Assembly (NCBI GenBank): GCA_903821335.1
Contig: CAIJKV010000270.1
Coordinates: 1-62,885 of the forward strand
DNA: 62,885 nucleotides
Reading direction: 5' to 3'
Source: an uncultured beta proteobacterium
Lineage (GTDB): Bacteria; Pseudomonadota; Gammaproteobacteria; Burkholderiales; Burkholderiaceae_B
Under the pieces are notes generated by a model that saw nothing but the letters and a program-made list of their open reading frames with translations, was not told the origin of the DNA and did not search any database. Both the position numbers and the translations under genes were made by a program. Positions 33,184 to 41,388 of the stretch are shown piece after piece (position 1 is the stretch's first letter; each line of letters opens with the position of its first letter).

Positions 33184-35213
33184 CTGCGCCGGGTCGAACC
33201 ATCGGTCGCCTGCTGATCGCCAATCGTGGTGAGATTGCGTGCCGCATCATGCGTACGGCTCGCGCCATGGGCATAGAAACCGTGGCCGTTTTCTCGGATG
33301 CTGATCGCCATAGTCCCCATGTCGCGCTGGCGGATCATGCGGTGCACATTGGCGCTGCTGCCGCCGCGCAGTCCTATCTGAATATTGCGGCCCTGGTGCA
33401 GGCCATACGAGCCAGTGGTGCCGACGCCGTCCACCCGGGTTACGGGTTCCTGGCTGAGAATGCAGACTTTGCGAGAGCGGTGGAGCAGGCGGGCGCTGTC
33501 TGGGTGGGCCCTGCGCCCGAGGCGATTGAGTGCATGGGCAACAAAGCGCGCGCCAAGCTTTTGATGCAGCAGGCGGGTGTGCCCTGCATCCCGGGCTACG
33601 AGGGCGCCGACCAGACCGAGGCGACGCTGATCCGTGCCGCACGCGAGGTGGGATACCCCATCATGGTCAAGGCCGCCGCAGGCGGTGGTGGTCGCGGCAT
33701 GCGCCTGGTGCAGGATCCGGACAGGTTGCCTGACGCTTTGCGGCGCGCACGCGCCGAAGCGCAGTCTGCGTTTGGTTCGGGTGAGCTGATTCTGGAGCGT
33801 GCCCTGACACAGGCACGTCACGTCGAAATCCAGATATTTGGTGATACGCAAGGAAACGTGATTCATCTGGGTGAGCGCGACTGCTCGGTGCAGCGCCGGC
33901 ACCAGAAGTTGATTGAAGAGGCACCTTGTCCTGCAGTGGATGCTGCGCTGCGCGCGCGCATGGGGCGCATGGCGGTGCTGGCCGCGCAGTCGATTCACTA
34001 TGTGGGCGCCGGGACAATAGAATGGTTGCTTGTACCGGATGGTCATTTCTATTTCATGGAAATGAATACCCGCCTGCAGGTGGAACACGCGGTCACAGAG
34101 GCGATCACAGGGTTTGATCTGGTGGCGTGGCAGCTTGATGTCGCGGCTGAGAAACCGTTGCCCGTCACGCAGGATCAGGTGCGCCTTGAGGGCCACGCCA
34201 TAGAAGTCCGCCTGACCGCTGAAGACGTGCCCGCCGGATTTCTGCCCCAAACCGGGAAAATCCAGCGCTGGGTGCCGTCCGGTCGCGTACGCGTCGATCA
34301 CGGCCTGGCTGACCAGATGCTGGTGTCGCCGTATTACGACTCGATGCTGGCCAAGGTCATCGCCGTGGGGGCGACACGTGAACAGGCCATCGGGCGCTTG
34401 CGCCTGGGGTTGCGCGACTGTGCGTTGCTCGGTATTGCGACCAATCAGGACTTCCTGTTGCAATGTCTGGCGCACCCCGCTTTTGTGCGCGGTGACGTTG
34501 ACACGGACTTTGTGGGTCGCATGCTGGCGGCCGGTGAACTCAGGGCGACAGAGCCTTCTGCGCGCACGCTGGTCCTGGCCGCGATGCTGGCCGCCGGGTT
34601 ACCAGCGGGTGCTGGCGCGCAGTCCAACCCAAACGAACGACCATTGCTGCCACTGGATACCAGCGTACGCCTGACGTGGTCGCAGCGACGCTGGGAGATT
34701 GCGCTACGGTTCGGGCATGACGGTCTGGCAGCACGGGTGCTGCCTTGGGTCCTGGTCGGCGAGGGCGATCAAGCACAGGCCTGGGCAGCGGCGAACGGGA
34801 ACGGGAACGGGAACGAGAACGAGCGCGGCAACGAGCGCGAAGCGGCGTCGCGTTGGGTATTGATTGAGCCCTTGCCCGACCGGTTGCTGCATGCCCGTGA
34901 GGGCCAGTCCTTGTGGCTCTTTGACGAGGGTCTGGCCTGGGCTTTCGAGATCGACGATCCTCGCGCTGGCGTGTCGCAGCCGCACGCCAGTGGCACGCTG
35001 CTGGCACCTCTCGGTAGCAGGGTCGCCAGTGTCCTGGTTGACGAGGGGGAGGCCGTCCAGGCAGGCCAGGCATTGGTGGTGCTTGAGGCCATGAAAATGG
35101 AACACACGATTGTGGCGCCTTTTGACGGGTACGTCGCTTCGATGGCGGTGCAGGCCGGTGCGCAGGTGCGCGTGGGTGCGCCGTTGGCGACCATTGAACC
35201 GGTGTCGGCGTGA
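33180..35213 (+). CDS. Acyl-CoA carboxylase biotin-containing alpha subunit (AtuF/LiuD-like)
   Basis: This 677-residue protein combines biotin carboxylase and biotin carrier. The biotin carboxylase part (residues 1-450) has RLLIANRGEIACRIMRTAR, YGFLAENADFARAV, the ATP-grasp loop MVKAAAGGGGRGMRLV, the HVEIQIFGDTQGNVIHLGERDCSVQRRHQKLIEE segment and MNTRLQVEHAVTEAITG. The carrier domain ends with LVVLEAMKMEHTIVAPFDG, Lys639 being biotinylated. The linker near residues 539-554 holds a hexanucleotide-encoded NGNGNGNENERGNE tract. Together with the beta subunit it forms a methylcrotonyl/geranyl-type carboxylase. I took the ATG at 33180, overlapping the hydratase stop. Confidence 0.93.
   Translation: MTAPGRTIGRLLIANRGEIACRIMRTARAMGIETVAVFSDADRHSPHVALADHAVHIGAAAAAQSYLNIAALVQAIRASGADAVHPGYGFLAENADFARAVEQAGAVWVGPAPEAIECMGNKARAKLLMQQAGVPCIPGYEGADQTEATLIRAAREVGYPIMVKAAAGGGGRGMRLVQDPDRLPDALRRARAEAQSAFGSGELILERALTQARHVEIQIFGDTQGNVIHLGERDCSVQRRHQKLIEEAPCPAVDAALRARMGRMAVLAAQSIHYVGAGTIEWLLVPDGHFYFMEMNTRLQVEHAVTEAITGFDLVAWQLDVAAEKPLPVTQDQVRLEGHAIEVRLTAEDVPAGFLPQTGKIQRWVPSGRVRVDHGLADQMLVSPYYDSMLAKVIAVGATREQAIGRLRLGLRDCALLGIATNQDFLLQCLAHPAFVRGDVDTDFVGRMLAAGELRATEPSARTLVLAAMLAAGLPAGAGAQSNPNERPLLPLDTSVRLTWSQRRWEIALRFGHDGLAARVLPWVLVGEGDQAQAWAAANGNGNGNENERGNEREAASRWVLIEPLPDRLLHAREGQSLWLFDEGLAWAFEIDDPRAGVSQPHASGTLLAPLGSRVASVLVDEGEAVQAGQALVVLEAMKMEHTIVAPFDGYVASMAVQAGAQVRVGAPLATIEPVSA
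34794..34841 (+). repeat. Hexanucleotide repeat inside the carboxylase alpha gene
   Basis: Eight 6-bp units follow one another: AACGGG three times, AACGAG twice, then CGCGGC, AACGAG and CGCGAA. They encode an Asn-Gly / Asn-Glu / Arg-Glu tract in the linker between the biotin-carboxylase core and the biotinyl domain. Slippage would keep the frame. Confidence 0.88.
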
Positions 35214-35289
35214 TGCGCCGTGCGGGTCAGACGTATGATGGACTCAGGACGATGAAGTTGCGCCGTCATATTTCAGGGAGTTCAACAGT

Positions 35290-37143
35290 ATGAAACCACA
35301 TCACACCTTGCGCATTGCCGGGGCCAGCGGGTTCTGGGGTGATTCCGCGATCGCGACGCCGCAGTTGCTGCATGTGCCCGATCTGGATTTCCTGGTGTAT
35401 GACTACCTGGCCGAAACCACCATGTCCATCATGGCACGGGCGCGCGCCAGAGATCCCTCGGCAGGTTATGCGACGGATTTCGTGACCGATGTGATCGCGC
35501 CGCATCTGCAGACGATCAAGGACCACAGTGTGCGCGTCGTGTCCAACGCGGGCGGGCTCAATCCGACAGCGTGCCGCGATGCGATCCTGGCGGTGGCCCG
35601 AGCCGAGGGGATCGACATTCGGGTGGCAGTGGTCACCGGTGACGACCTGATGGACCACATGGCGCAGCTGCGCAATGAGGATCTGCGCGAGATGTTCCAG
35701 GGTGAGCCGTTGCCCGAACACCCCCTGTCTGCCAACGCGTACCTTGGTGCCCGCGCGATTGCCGCAGCGCTTGATGCCGGCGCGGAAATCGTGATCACCG
35801 GTCGATGTGTGGATAGTGCGGTGGTGCTCGGTGCGCTCGTGCATCACTTTCACTGGTCCTGGACCGACTGGAATCGCCTTGCCGCAGGCACGCTTGCCGG
35901 CCATGTGATTGAATGTGGCGCACAGGCCACGGGGGGTCTGTTTACGGACTGGAAGGATGTGCCTGGCTGGGATTGCATGGGATATCCCGTGATTGACTGT
36001 GCCGACGACGGCAGCTTTATCCTCAGCAAGCCGCAAGGGACGGGTGGCCTGATTCATCCGGGGGCGGTCTCTGAACAAATTCTTTACGAAGTAGGGGACC
36101 CGGCATCCTATGTGATGCCCGATGTTGTGTGTGACTGGACCCGGGTCAAGGTCCAGGCCATCGACACCGAACATGTGCGCGTGTCGGGTGCCTGCGGTCG
36201 TGCGGCGACTGCGTCCTACAAATGCAATGCGACCTGGCAAGATGGTTATCAGCTTGGCCTGATGCTGGCGATCCGCGGCATCGATGCGCCCGCCAAGGCG
36301 CGCAAGACGGCCGACGCGCTGCTCGCGCGTACCCGGCACCAGATGCATCTTGGCGGCTTTGCGGACTACAGCGAAACGGTGGTGGAGTTGCTCGGTTGCG
36401 AGTCACTCTATGGCGATCAGGCGCGTCACCTGCCGACGCGCGAAGTGGTTCTGCGTATTGCTGTGCGTCACGCTGAGTCAAAGGCACTCAAGTTTTTGCA
36501 GAAAGAATGCGCGTCGAGCGGCACGTCCATGGGCCCGGGCACGCGTTCCTCGTTTTTTGGTCGCTCCGACATTCAACAGGTCATCAAAGTGTTTTCGTTT
36601 TTGCTGCCTAAGACTGAAGTCGATGTCGCGGTGGATCTCGATGGCGTTGCCCGCGCCGTTGCCGTGTTACCGGGCGTCGTACATGGCCAGCCGCACGAGG
36701 CTGCTGACGCGACCGAGGTCTCGCTCGATACTGCGCGAGACATCCTGGCCGAGCTCGCCCCGGACGCTGTGCACCTTGGGGTCGGCCTCAACACAACCGG
36801 GCTGGTGACGGTGCCGCTGGTTGCCGTGGCGTGGGCGCGCAGTGGCGATAAGGGCGATGAGGAAAATATCGGCGTGATTGCGCGCACCCCTGAATGTCTG
36901 CCCTGGTTGCGCGCGCAGCTGACTGCTGAGCGCGTGGGGCAGACCTTCAGTCACCTGGTTCTGGGACCTGTGCAGCGCTACGACGTGCCGGGTCTTCACG
37001 CCCTGAACTTCGTGTTGCAGCGTGCGCTGGGCGGTGGTGGTTCTGCCAGCTTGCGTTCTGATCCATTGGGCAAGAGCTATGCCCAGATGTTGCTCGATAT
37101 TGAAGTGCGCGTGCCAGCCGACCTGGTCAGACACGTCACCTGA
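35290..37143 (+). CDS. Acyclic terpene utilization AtuA-family protein
   Basis: This 617-residue protein has two domains. The N-terminal DUF1446/AtuA domain (about 1-450) shows RIAGASGFWGDSAIATPQLL, YLAETTMSIMARARARDP, RVVSNAGGLNPTACRDAI, VVTGDDLMD, TGRCVDSAVVLGALVHHF and DYSETVVELLGCESLYG. The C-terminal AtuA-like ferredoxin-fold domain (about 510-610) is marked by ARSGDKGDEENIGVIARTPE. AtuA was named from the Pseudomonas acyclic terpene locus. It is needed for terpenoid growth, but its reaction is unknown. It follows the carboxylase alpha gene by 76 bases with CAGGGAG before the start codon. Its presence argues that the cluster handles a branched or isoprenoid-like acid rather than only leucine. 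Confidence 0.9.
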   Translation: MKPHHTLRIAGASGFWGDSAIATPQLLHVPDLDFLVYDYLAETTMSIMARARARDPSAGYATDFVTDVIAPHLQTIKDHSVRVVSNAGGLNPTACRDAILAVARAEGIDIRVAVVTGDDLMDHMAQLRNEDLREMFQGEPLPEHPLSANAYLGARAIAAALDAGAEIVITGRCVDSAVVLGALVHHFHWSWTDWNRLAAGTLAGHVIECGAQATGGLFTDWKDVPGWDCMGYPVIDCADDGSFILSKPQGTGGLIHPGAVSEQILYEVGDPASYVMPDVVCDWTRVKVQAIDTEHVRVSGACGRAATASYKCNATWQDGYQLGLMLAIRGIDAPAKARKTADALLARTRHQMHLGGFADYSETVVELLGCESLYGDQARHLPTREVVLRIAVRHAESKALKFLQKECASSGTSMGPGTRSSFFGRSDIQQVIKVFSFLLPKTEVDVAVDLDGVARAVAVLPGVVHGQPHEAADATEVSLDTARDILAELAPDAVHLGVGLNTTGLVTVPLVAVAWARSGDKGDEENIGVIARTPECLPWLRAQLTAERVGQTFSHLVLGPVQRYDVPGLHALNFVLQRALGGGGSASLRSDPLGKSYAQMLLDIEVRVPADLVRHVT

Positions 37144-37160
37144 AGGTCGGCGGTGTGGGG

Positions 37161-37180
37161 CCGCGCCAGGGCAGGCGCGG
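37161..37180. terminator. Hairpin between AtuA-family and CDF genes
   Basis: CCGCGCC (37161-37167) pairs with GGCGCGG (37174-37180) around AGGGCA, exactly filling the gap between two convergent stop codons. No T-run is present, so it is a weak terminator candidate. Confidence 0.45.
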
Positions 37181-38122
37181 TCAGGCTATCGCAGCCGGAC
37201 GGTGCACGGGATCGACGTGGGTCATGACCGAGAGCACGCGATGGCGGCGCATGACCGAGTGATGGGCCGCAAGAGCGATGTCGTGTCCTTGTTCAACGCT
37301 CAGGGCTGCGTCAACTTCGATATGGACATCGACCACGATCATGTCGCCCATTTTCCGGGTACGCACGTCGTGAACACCGAGTACGCCCGGTGTTTCCAGT
37401 ACGGTTACGGTGATGGCCAGTACTTCTTTCTCGTCTGCGGAGCGGTCCATCAGGTCGTTAAACGCGTCGGAGCCGAAGTCCCAGCCCATCTTGCCGATCA
37501 TCAGACCGACGATCAGGGCGGCGATCGGATCAAGAATCGGGTAGCCCAGCAAGTTGCCAATGATCCCGACCGACACCACCAGAGACGAGGCTGCGTCCGA
37601 GCGCGCATGCCAGGCATTGGCGACCAGCATGCTGGACTTCACTTGTTTGGCGACGCGCAGCATGTAGCGAAACAGGAATTCCTTGGATAGCAGCGCGGCC
37701 AGGGCAACCCCGAGCGCGATCGCATGCACTTGCGGAATCATCGAGGGATCTTTCAGTTTCTCAAAGGCTGACCAAAGCATGCCGATGCCAACGGCCAGCA
37801 GCAGTGCGCCCAATATCATGGATGCGGCGGTCTCAAAACGCTGGTGCCCGTATGGATGTTCCTCGTCGGCGTCTTTCTGGCTGTGGTGATTGGCCAGTAG
37901 CACGACAAAGTCGGCGACCAGGTCCGACAGCGAGTGAATACCATCGGCGACCAGGGCCTGCGACTTGGCGAATATCCCGATTCCAATCTGGGCGGTGGAC
38001 AGCACGATGTTGATGGCCACGCTGACCCAGGTGCTTTTCTTTGCGGCGGCCGACCGCTCTGCGGGTGTGAATTCGCTGTCTTCGGTATTCTCGTGCAGGT
38101 CGTTCAAGTTGGCGGGATTCAA
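37181..38122 (-). CDS. Cation diffusion facilitator (FieF-like) metal transporter
   Basis: This 313-residue inner-membrane CDF exporter has six predicted TM segments. Metal-site motifs are ADGIHSLSDLVADFVVL in TM2 (Asp/His/Asp) and NAWHARSDAASSLVV in TM5 (HxxxD). The acidic YGHQRFETAASMILG loop follows TM2 and is common in FieF. A C-terminal cytoplasmic domain ends with HDVRTRKMGDMIVVDVHIEVD. It exports Zn, Fe, Co or Mn in exchange for protons. It converges on the AtuA gene and has a 128-base gap to the LysE gene. No metal-responsive regulator or riboswitch was recognised upstream. The metal cannot be assigned. Confidence 0.93.
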   Translation of the reverse strand: MNPANLNDLHENTEDSEFTPAERSAAAKKSTWVSVAINIVLSTAQIGIGIFAKSQALVADGIHSLSDLVADFVVLLANHHSQKDADEEHPYGHQRFETAASMILGALLLAVGIGMLWSAFEKLKDPSMIPQVHAIALGVALAALLSKEFLFRYMLRVAKQVKSSMLVANAWHARSDAASSLVVSVGIIGNLLGYPILDPIAALIVGLMIGKMGWDFGSDAFNDLMDRSADEKEVLAITVTVLETPGVLGVHDVRTRKMGDMIVVDVHIEVDAALSVEQGHDIALAAHHSVMRRHRVLSVMTHVDPVHRPAAIA

Positions 38123-38250
38123 TGTGTGGGTCCTGAAATGCGGATGACGCGGGATGGTCTAGGCGAAGTTTCCACCGGGAAATCCTCGCGGGTGCCGTCT
38201 GATTTTAGTCGCCTCAGATGACACCGCGATGGACGTCGCCCTTTTTTGGG

Positions 38251-38922
38251 TTAGCTGAGCGTGGCGCCCGTCAGTTTGACCCCAAAGCCGATGAACATGG
38301 TGCCCACGGCGCCCGACGCCGAGGCAGACAGCTTGTGGTGCCGGCCAAACAGCGCAGCCAGTTGCACGCCGCTAAAAATCAGCAGAGACAGATAGGCTGC
38401 ACTGAACAGCATCACGATCAGACCTTGCAGCAGGAACGAGAGCGCGGGGTAGGCGTAACCCGGGTCGATAAATTGCACAAAGAAAGAAATGAAAAAGAAG
38501 ATGGCCTTGGGGTTCATCAGGCTGATCAAGAGCGCAGTGCGGAAAGGTCGTGGTGCCGTATCGTGCGCGCTGTCGTCGGGGGTCGGCAACCCGACTGCAC
38601 CATTTTTCGAGGAGGGCTTGCGCCAGGTGTGTACGGCTGCGCGCAGCAGGTTAAACCCGATCCAGGTCAGGTAGAGGGCACCTGCGTATTTGACCACCAT
38701 GAACAGCATGGGGCTGGCGCGAAGCAGGGACGCGGCACCCATGGCCGCCAGCACCATCAGGATGGCATCACCCAGGAACACGCCGCAAGCGCCCCGATAC
38801 CCGGCTGCCACGCCATGCCGGGCGGCCAGCGTCATGACGTAGATGGAGTTTGGACCGGGCAGCAGCACGAGAAACAGGGCGCCGAGTATGTAGCTGGTGA
38901 TGTCTGTAATACCGTAGAACAT
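38251..38922 (-). CDS. LysE/RhtB-family amino acid exporter (LeuE-like)
   Basis: This 223-residue protein has about six TM helices. It has the LysE family signature LVLLPGPNSIYVMTLAARHGVAAGYRGACGVFLGDAILM in TM1-2, the KYAGALYLTWIGFNLLRAA helix and LLISLMNPKAIFFFISFFVQFID. The last is strongly conserved in RhtB exporters. The closest recalled relative is the leucine exporter LeuE. The gene starts 17 bases after the D-amino-acid-dehydrogenase-like gene and is probably in the same operon. This would pair amino acid turnover with export. Substrate is uncertain. Confidence 0.9.
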   Translation of the reverse strand: MFYGITDITSYILGALFLVLLPGPNSIYVMTLAARHGVAAGYRGACGVFLGDAILMVLAAMGAASLLRASPMLFMVVKYAGALYLTWIGFNLLRAAVHTWRKPSSKNGAVGLPTPDDSAHDTAPRPFRTALLISLMNPKAIFFFISFFVQFIDPGYAYPALSFLLQGLIVMLFSAAYLSLLIFSGVQLAALFGRHHKLSASASGAVGTMFIGFGVKLTGATLS

Positions 38923-38939
38923 GCCGTGGGTGCTCCGAA

Positions 38940-40208
38940 TCAGGCAAAACGCTGGGGGCTAAAGGGCGACAGCGGGATTTCCGGTGGGGTGCCAGCCAAT
39001 AGTTGAGCGACCAACCGGCCGGTACGCACCGAGCCGACCAGTCCGACGTGGCCATGACCGTAAGCGTGCATGATGTCGGGCGAACCGCTCGCCACGCCAA
39101 TGCAGGGCAGGCCATCTGGCATGCTTGGGCGACAGCCCATCCAGATTTCAATCTGATCGGCTGAAAAATCCCGGGGCAGGCCAGGGTATAGCGCAAGCAG
39201 GTGGTCGCGCAGTATTTCAGCGCGGCGCCAGTTGGGGGTGTCATCGGTCGCTGCGATCTCGACCTGGCCCGCCACGCGCAGGCCCTGGTTCATGCTGTTG
39301 ACGACAATCTTGTGGTCGGCAAACATGGTCGACACACGAGGACCCACCGACGCCGACTGGATGACGGCATGGTAGCCGCGCTCGGTCTCAAGTGGGATGT
39401 CGTCGCCGGCCAGCCTGGCAAGTTCCTTGGCGTGGGCACCGATCGCGATGACCGCTTTGTCGCAGGGGATCTCGCCATTTTCCGTCAGCACCGCTCGAAG
39501 CTTGCCCTGTTCAATACGAAAGCCGGTGGCGCGGGTGCGCGCCATGACAGCACCGCGCGACAGCGCAAATTGACTCAGTGCCGCGACGTAACGGCCCGGA
39601 TCACGACAGCGGCCGGTGTCGGGCACCAGGACGCCAAACGTGTAGCTGGGGTCGAGGTCAGGTTCGAGCGCGCGCACGGCGTCGGCCTCGAGCTCTTGCC
39701 AGACAACGCCCTCGCGGCGTCGGATCTCCCAGGCTTTCGCGTCCTGACGAAAGTGTTCTCTGGACAAAAACGCGTGCAGCAGGCCCTTGCGCTCGATCAG
39801 GTGGCCCACGCCGGCACGCTGTGCCAGCGCTTCATGCAGCGCCGGGGCATCGGCCAGCAAGGTGCGCAACGCATGCGCTGTGCGTTCAACCTGTGGGTAA
39901 GTCCAGGCGGCGGCCAGGTAGCGTACCAGCCACGGGAAGGCCCGGGGCAGGTACTTCCAGCGAACGGAGAGTGGGCCCAGGGGATCTGCGAGCCAGCCTG
40001 GCACCTTTTTCCAGACACCAGGTGCCGCCGGTGGCAAGATCGAGTGCGAGGAGAGCCAGCCCGCGTTGCCGTAGCTTGAAGCCTGCGGGTCGCCCGGCGG
40101 GTCGGGCTCGACCAGTGTGACACGCAAGCCGGCATCCAGTGCCTGGATCGCGGACGCGGCACCGATGATTCCGGCCCCGATGATGACAACGTGCTGTGGC
40201 GGGTTCAT
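38940..40208 (-). CDS. FAD-dependent D-amino-acid dehydrogenase-like oxidoreductase (DadA family)
   Basis: From the ATG at 40208 this is a 422-residue DAO-type flavoprotein. The FAD-binding start is HVVIIGAGIIGAASAIQALDAGLRVTLVEPD, followed by SYGNAGWLSSHSILPPAAPG. The substrate domain includes GVVWQELEADAVRALEPDL, VLVPDTGRCRDPGRYVAAL and AVIAIGAHAKELARLAGDDIPLETERGYHAV. It ends with WMGCRPSMPDGLPCIGVA and AYGHGHVGLVGSVRTGRLVAQLL. DadA oxidises D-amino acids to keto acids and passes electrons to the respiratory chain. The frame extends upstream to 40325, but the extra 39 residues look non-native. LysE follows after 17 bases. No alanine racemase is adjacent. Confidence 0.9.
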   Translation of the reverse strand: MNPPQHVVIIGAGIIGAASAIQALDAGLRVTLVEPDPPGDPQASSYGNAGWLSSHSILPPAAPGVWKKVPGWLADPLGPLSVRWKYLPRAFPWLVRYLAAAWTYPQVERTAHALRTLLADAPALHEALAQRAGVGHLIERKGLLHAFLSREHFRQDAKAWEIRRREGVVWQELEADAVRALEPDLDPSYTFGVLVPDTGRCRDPGRYVAALSQFALSRGAVMARTRATGFRIEQGKLRAVLTENGEIPCDKAVIAIGAHAKELARLAGDDIPLETERGYHAVIQSASVGPRVSTMFADHKIVVNSMNQGLRVAGQVEIAATDDTPNWRRAEILRDHLLALYPGLPRDFSADQIEIWMGCRPSMPDGLPCIGVASGSPDIMHAYGHGHVGLVGSVRTGRLVAQLLAGTPPEIPLSPFSPQRFA

Positions 40209-40422
40209 ATCCTGGATGACGGTTTGGGTGGTGTGGGTCTTGATATTACTTGCCTGGGACAGCATGGTTCGGGCGGCATCGCGTTGTTGCGCGATGCGTG
40301 CCCCCAATGGAAAATATCGTAGCACCTGATGCGGTCCGCGTCTGTGGCCCCACGTCCGTTATCATGCGTACGTCCACCCACTTTCAACTGAATTCCCACC
40401 CTTTGCACCAGGATCCTCGTTC

Positions 40423-41352
40423 ATGAAAGCCGTTTTTATCGATGCCAACCCAACTCTGGCCGATGTCGCCCATCGTTTGCACCAGGCAGATGACCTGCCA
40501 CTGGTCGTGAACTGTCAGCCCGACATCACCCCGGACCAGATTCCGGCAGTCGTGGGTGATGCAGAGATCCTGATTGTGGATCACACCACGTTACCGACCG
40601 ATATCGCCCGCCAGTGCTCCGGTCTCAGGCATGTGGTGTTTTTGGGAACCGGTGCGCGTTCATATATGTCCCCCGAAGAACTGGCAACGATTGGCATCGA
40701 CGTACACATTATCAAGGGGTATGGCGATACGGCGGTGGCAGAGTGCGCGTTCGCCCTGATGTGGGCGGCCGCCAAGGGCTTTGCCCGCATGGATCGCGGT
40801 ATGCGTGCTGGCAACTGGTTGCGCACGGACGCGGTTGAACTGACCGGAAAGACGCTCGGTCTGATCGGTTTTGGCGGGATCGCGGCCGAGATGGCCAGGC
40901 TGGCGCTCGGCGCTGGCATGCAAGTTCTGGCGTGGAACCGGTCGCCCAAGAGCCACCCGGGTGTCCGGTTTGTCGAACTTGACGCCTTGCTGGCAGAGAG
41001 TCAGGTGATCTCTCTGCATCTATTGCTGAACGACGAAACCCGCGGCTTTATTTCACGTGAGCGCATCGCGAAAATGCGTGACGGCGTGATCCTGATCAAT
41101 ACGGCGCGCGGGGCGGTCGTCAACGAGGTGGCCCTGATCGAGGCGCTCAAGTCCGGCAAGATCGCGCACGCCGGTCTGGATGTGTTCGATATTGAGCCCT
41201 TGCCCGCCGACCACCCTTTTACCAAGATTGAAAACGTCACGTTGTCTGCGCATTCGGCTTTCCGTACACCAGAGGCCAGCGACAACCTGATTGAGGCCTC
41301 ACTGAATCACTGTCGCCGAATTTCAGGGCTCGGGGCGCAGCGCCGGGTGTAG
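40423..41352 (+). CDS. D-isomer-specific 2-hydroxyacid dehydrogenase
   Basis: This 309-residue NAD(P)-dependent enzyme reduces 2-keto acids to D-2-hydroxy acids, or the reverse. The cofactor site has GLIGFGGIAAEMARLALGAGMQVLAWNRS, with an Asn-Arg pair after the second strand that may favour NADP. ILINTARGAVVNEVALIEAL contains the catalytic Arg, AGLDVFDIEPLPADHPF the Glu, and LSAHSAFRTPEA the His. It diverges from the DadA-like gene across about 214 bases and precedes a Bug gene by 36 bases, suggesting uptake of an acid that is then reduced or oxidised. The 2-hydroxyacid cannot be named. Confidence 0.92.
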   Translation: MKAVFIDANPTLADVAHRLHQADDLPLVVNCQPDITPDQIPAVVGDAEILIVDHTTLPTDIARQCSGLRHVVFLGTGARSYMSPEELATIGIDVHIIKGYGDTAVAECAFALMWAAAKGFARMDRGMRAGNWLRTDAVELTGKTLGLIGFGGIAAEMARLALGAGMQVLAWNRSPKSHPGVRFVELDALLAESQVISLHLLLNDETRGFISRERIAKMRDGVILINTARGAVVNEVALIEALKSGKIAHAGLDVFDIEPLPADHPFTKIENVTLSAHSAFRTPEASDNLIEASLNHCRRISGLGAQRRV

Positions 41353-41388
41353 TGGATTTGCAATGTTCAACGGTCTACGGGGTGTGCC

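Noticed and set aside
33150-34475. Long open frame (441 residues) antisense to the carboxylase alpha gene
   Set aside because: Its translation shows no domain and is rich in His, Arg and Gln, as expected from reading a GC-rich gene backwards. The sense gene is clearly real.
35266-36348. Open frame of 360 residues antisense to the AtuA-family gene
   Set aside because: No recognisable motif, and it fully overlaps a conserved gene. Treated as a compositional shadow.
37144-38250. Metal riboswitch near the FieF-like CDF gene
   Set aside because: No conserved riboswitch core or start-blocking stem could be seen in the 128-base gap upstream; only the terminator-like stem at the 3' end is clear.
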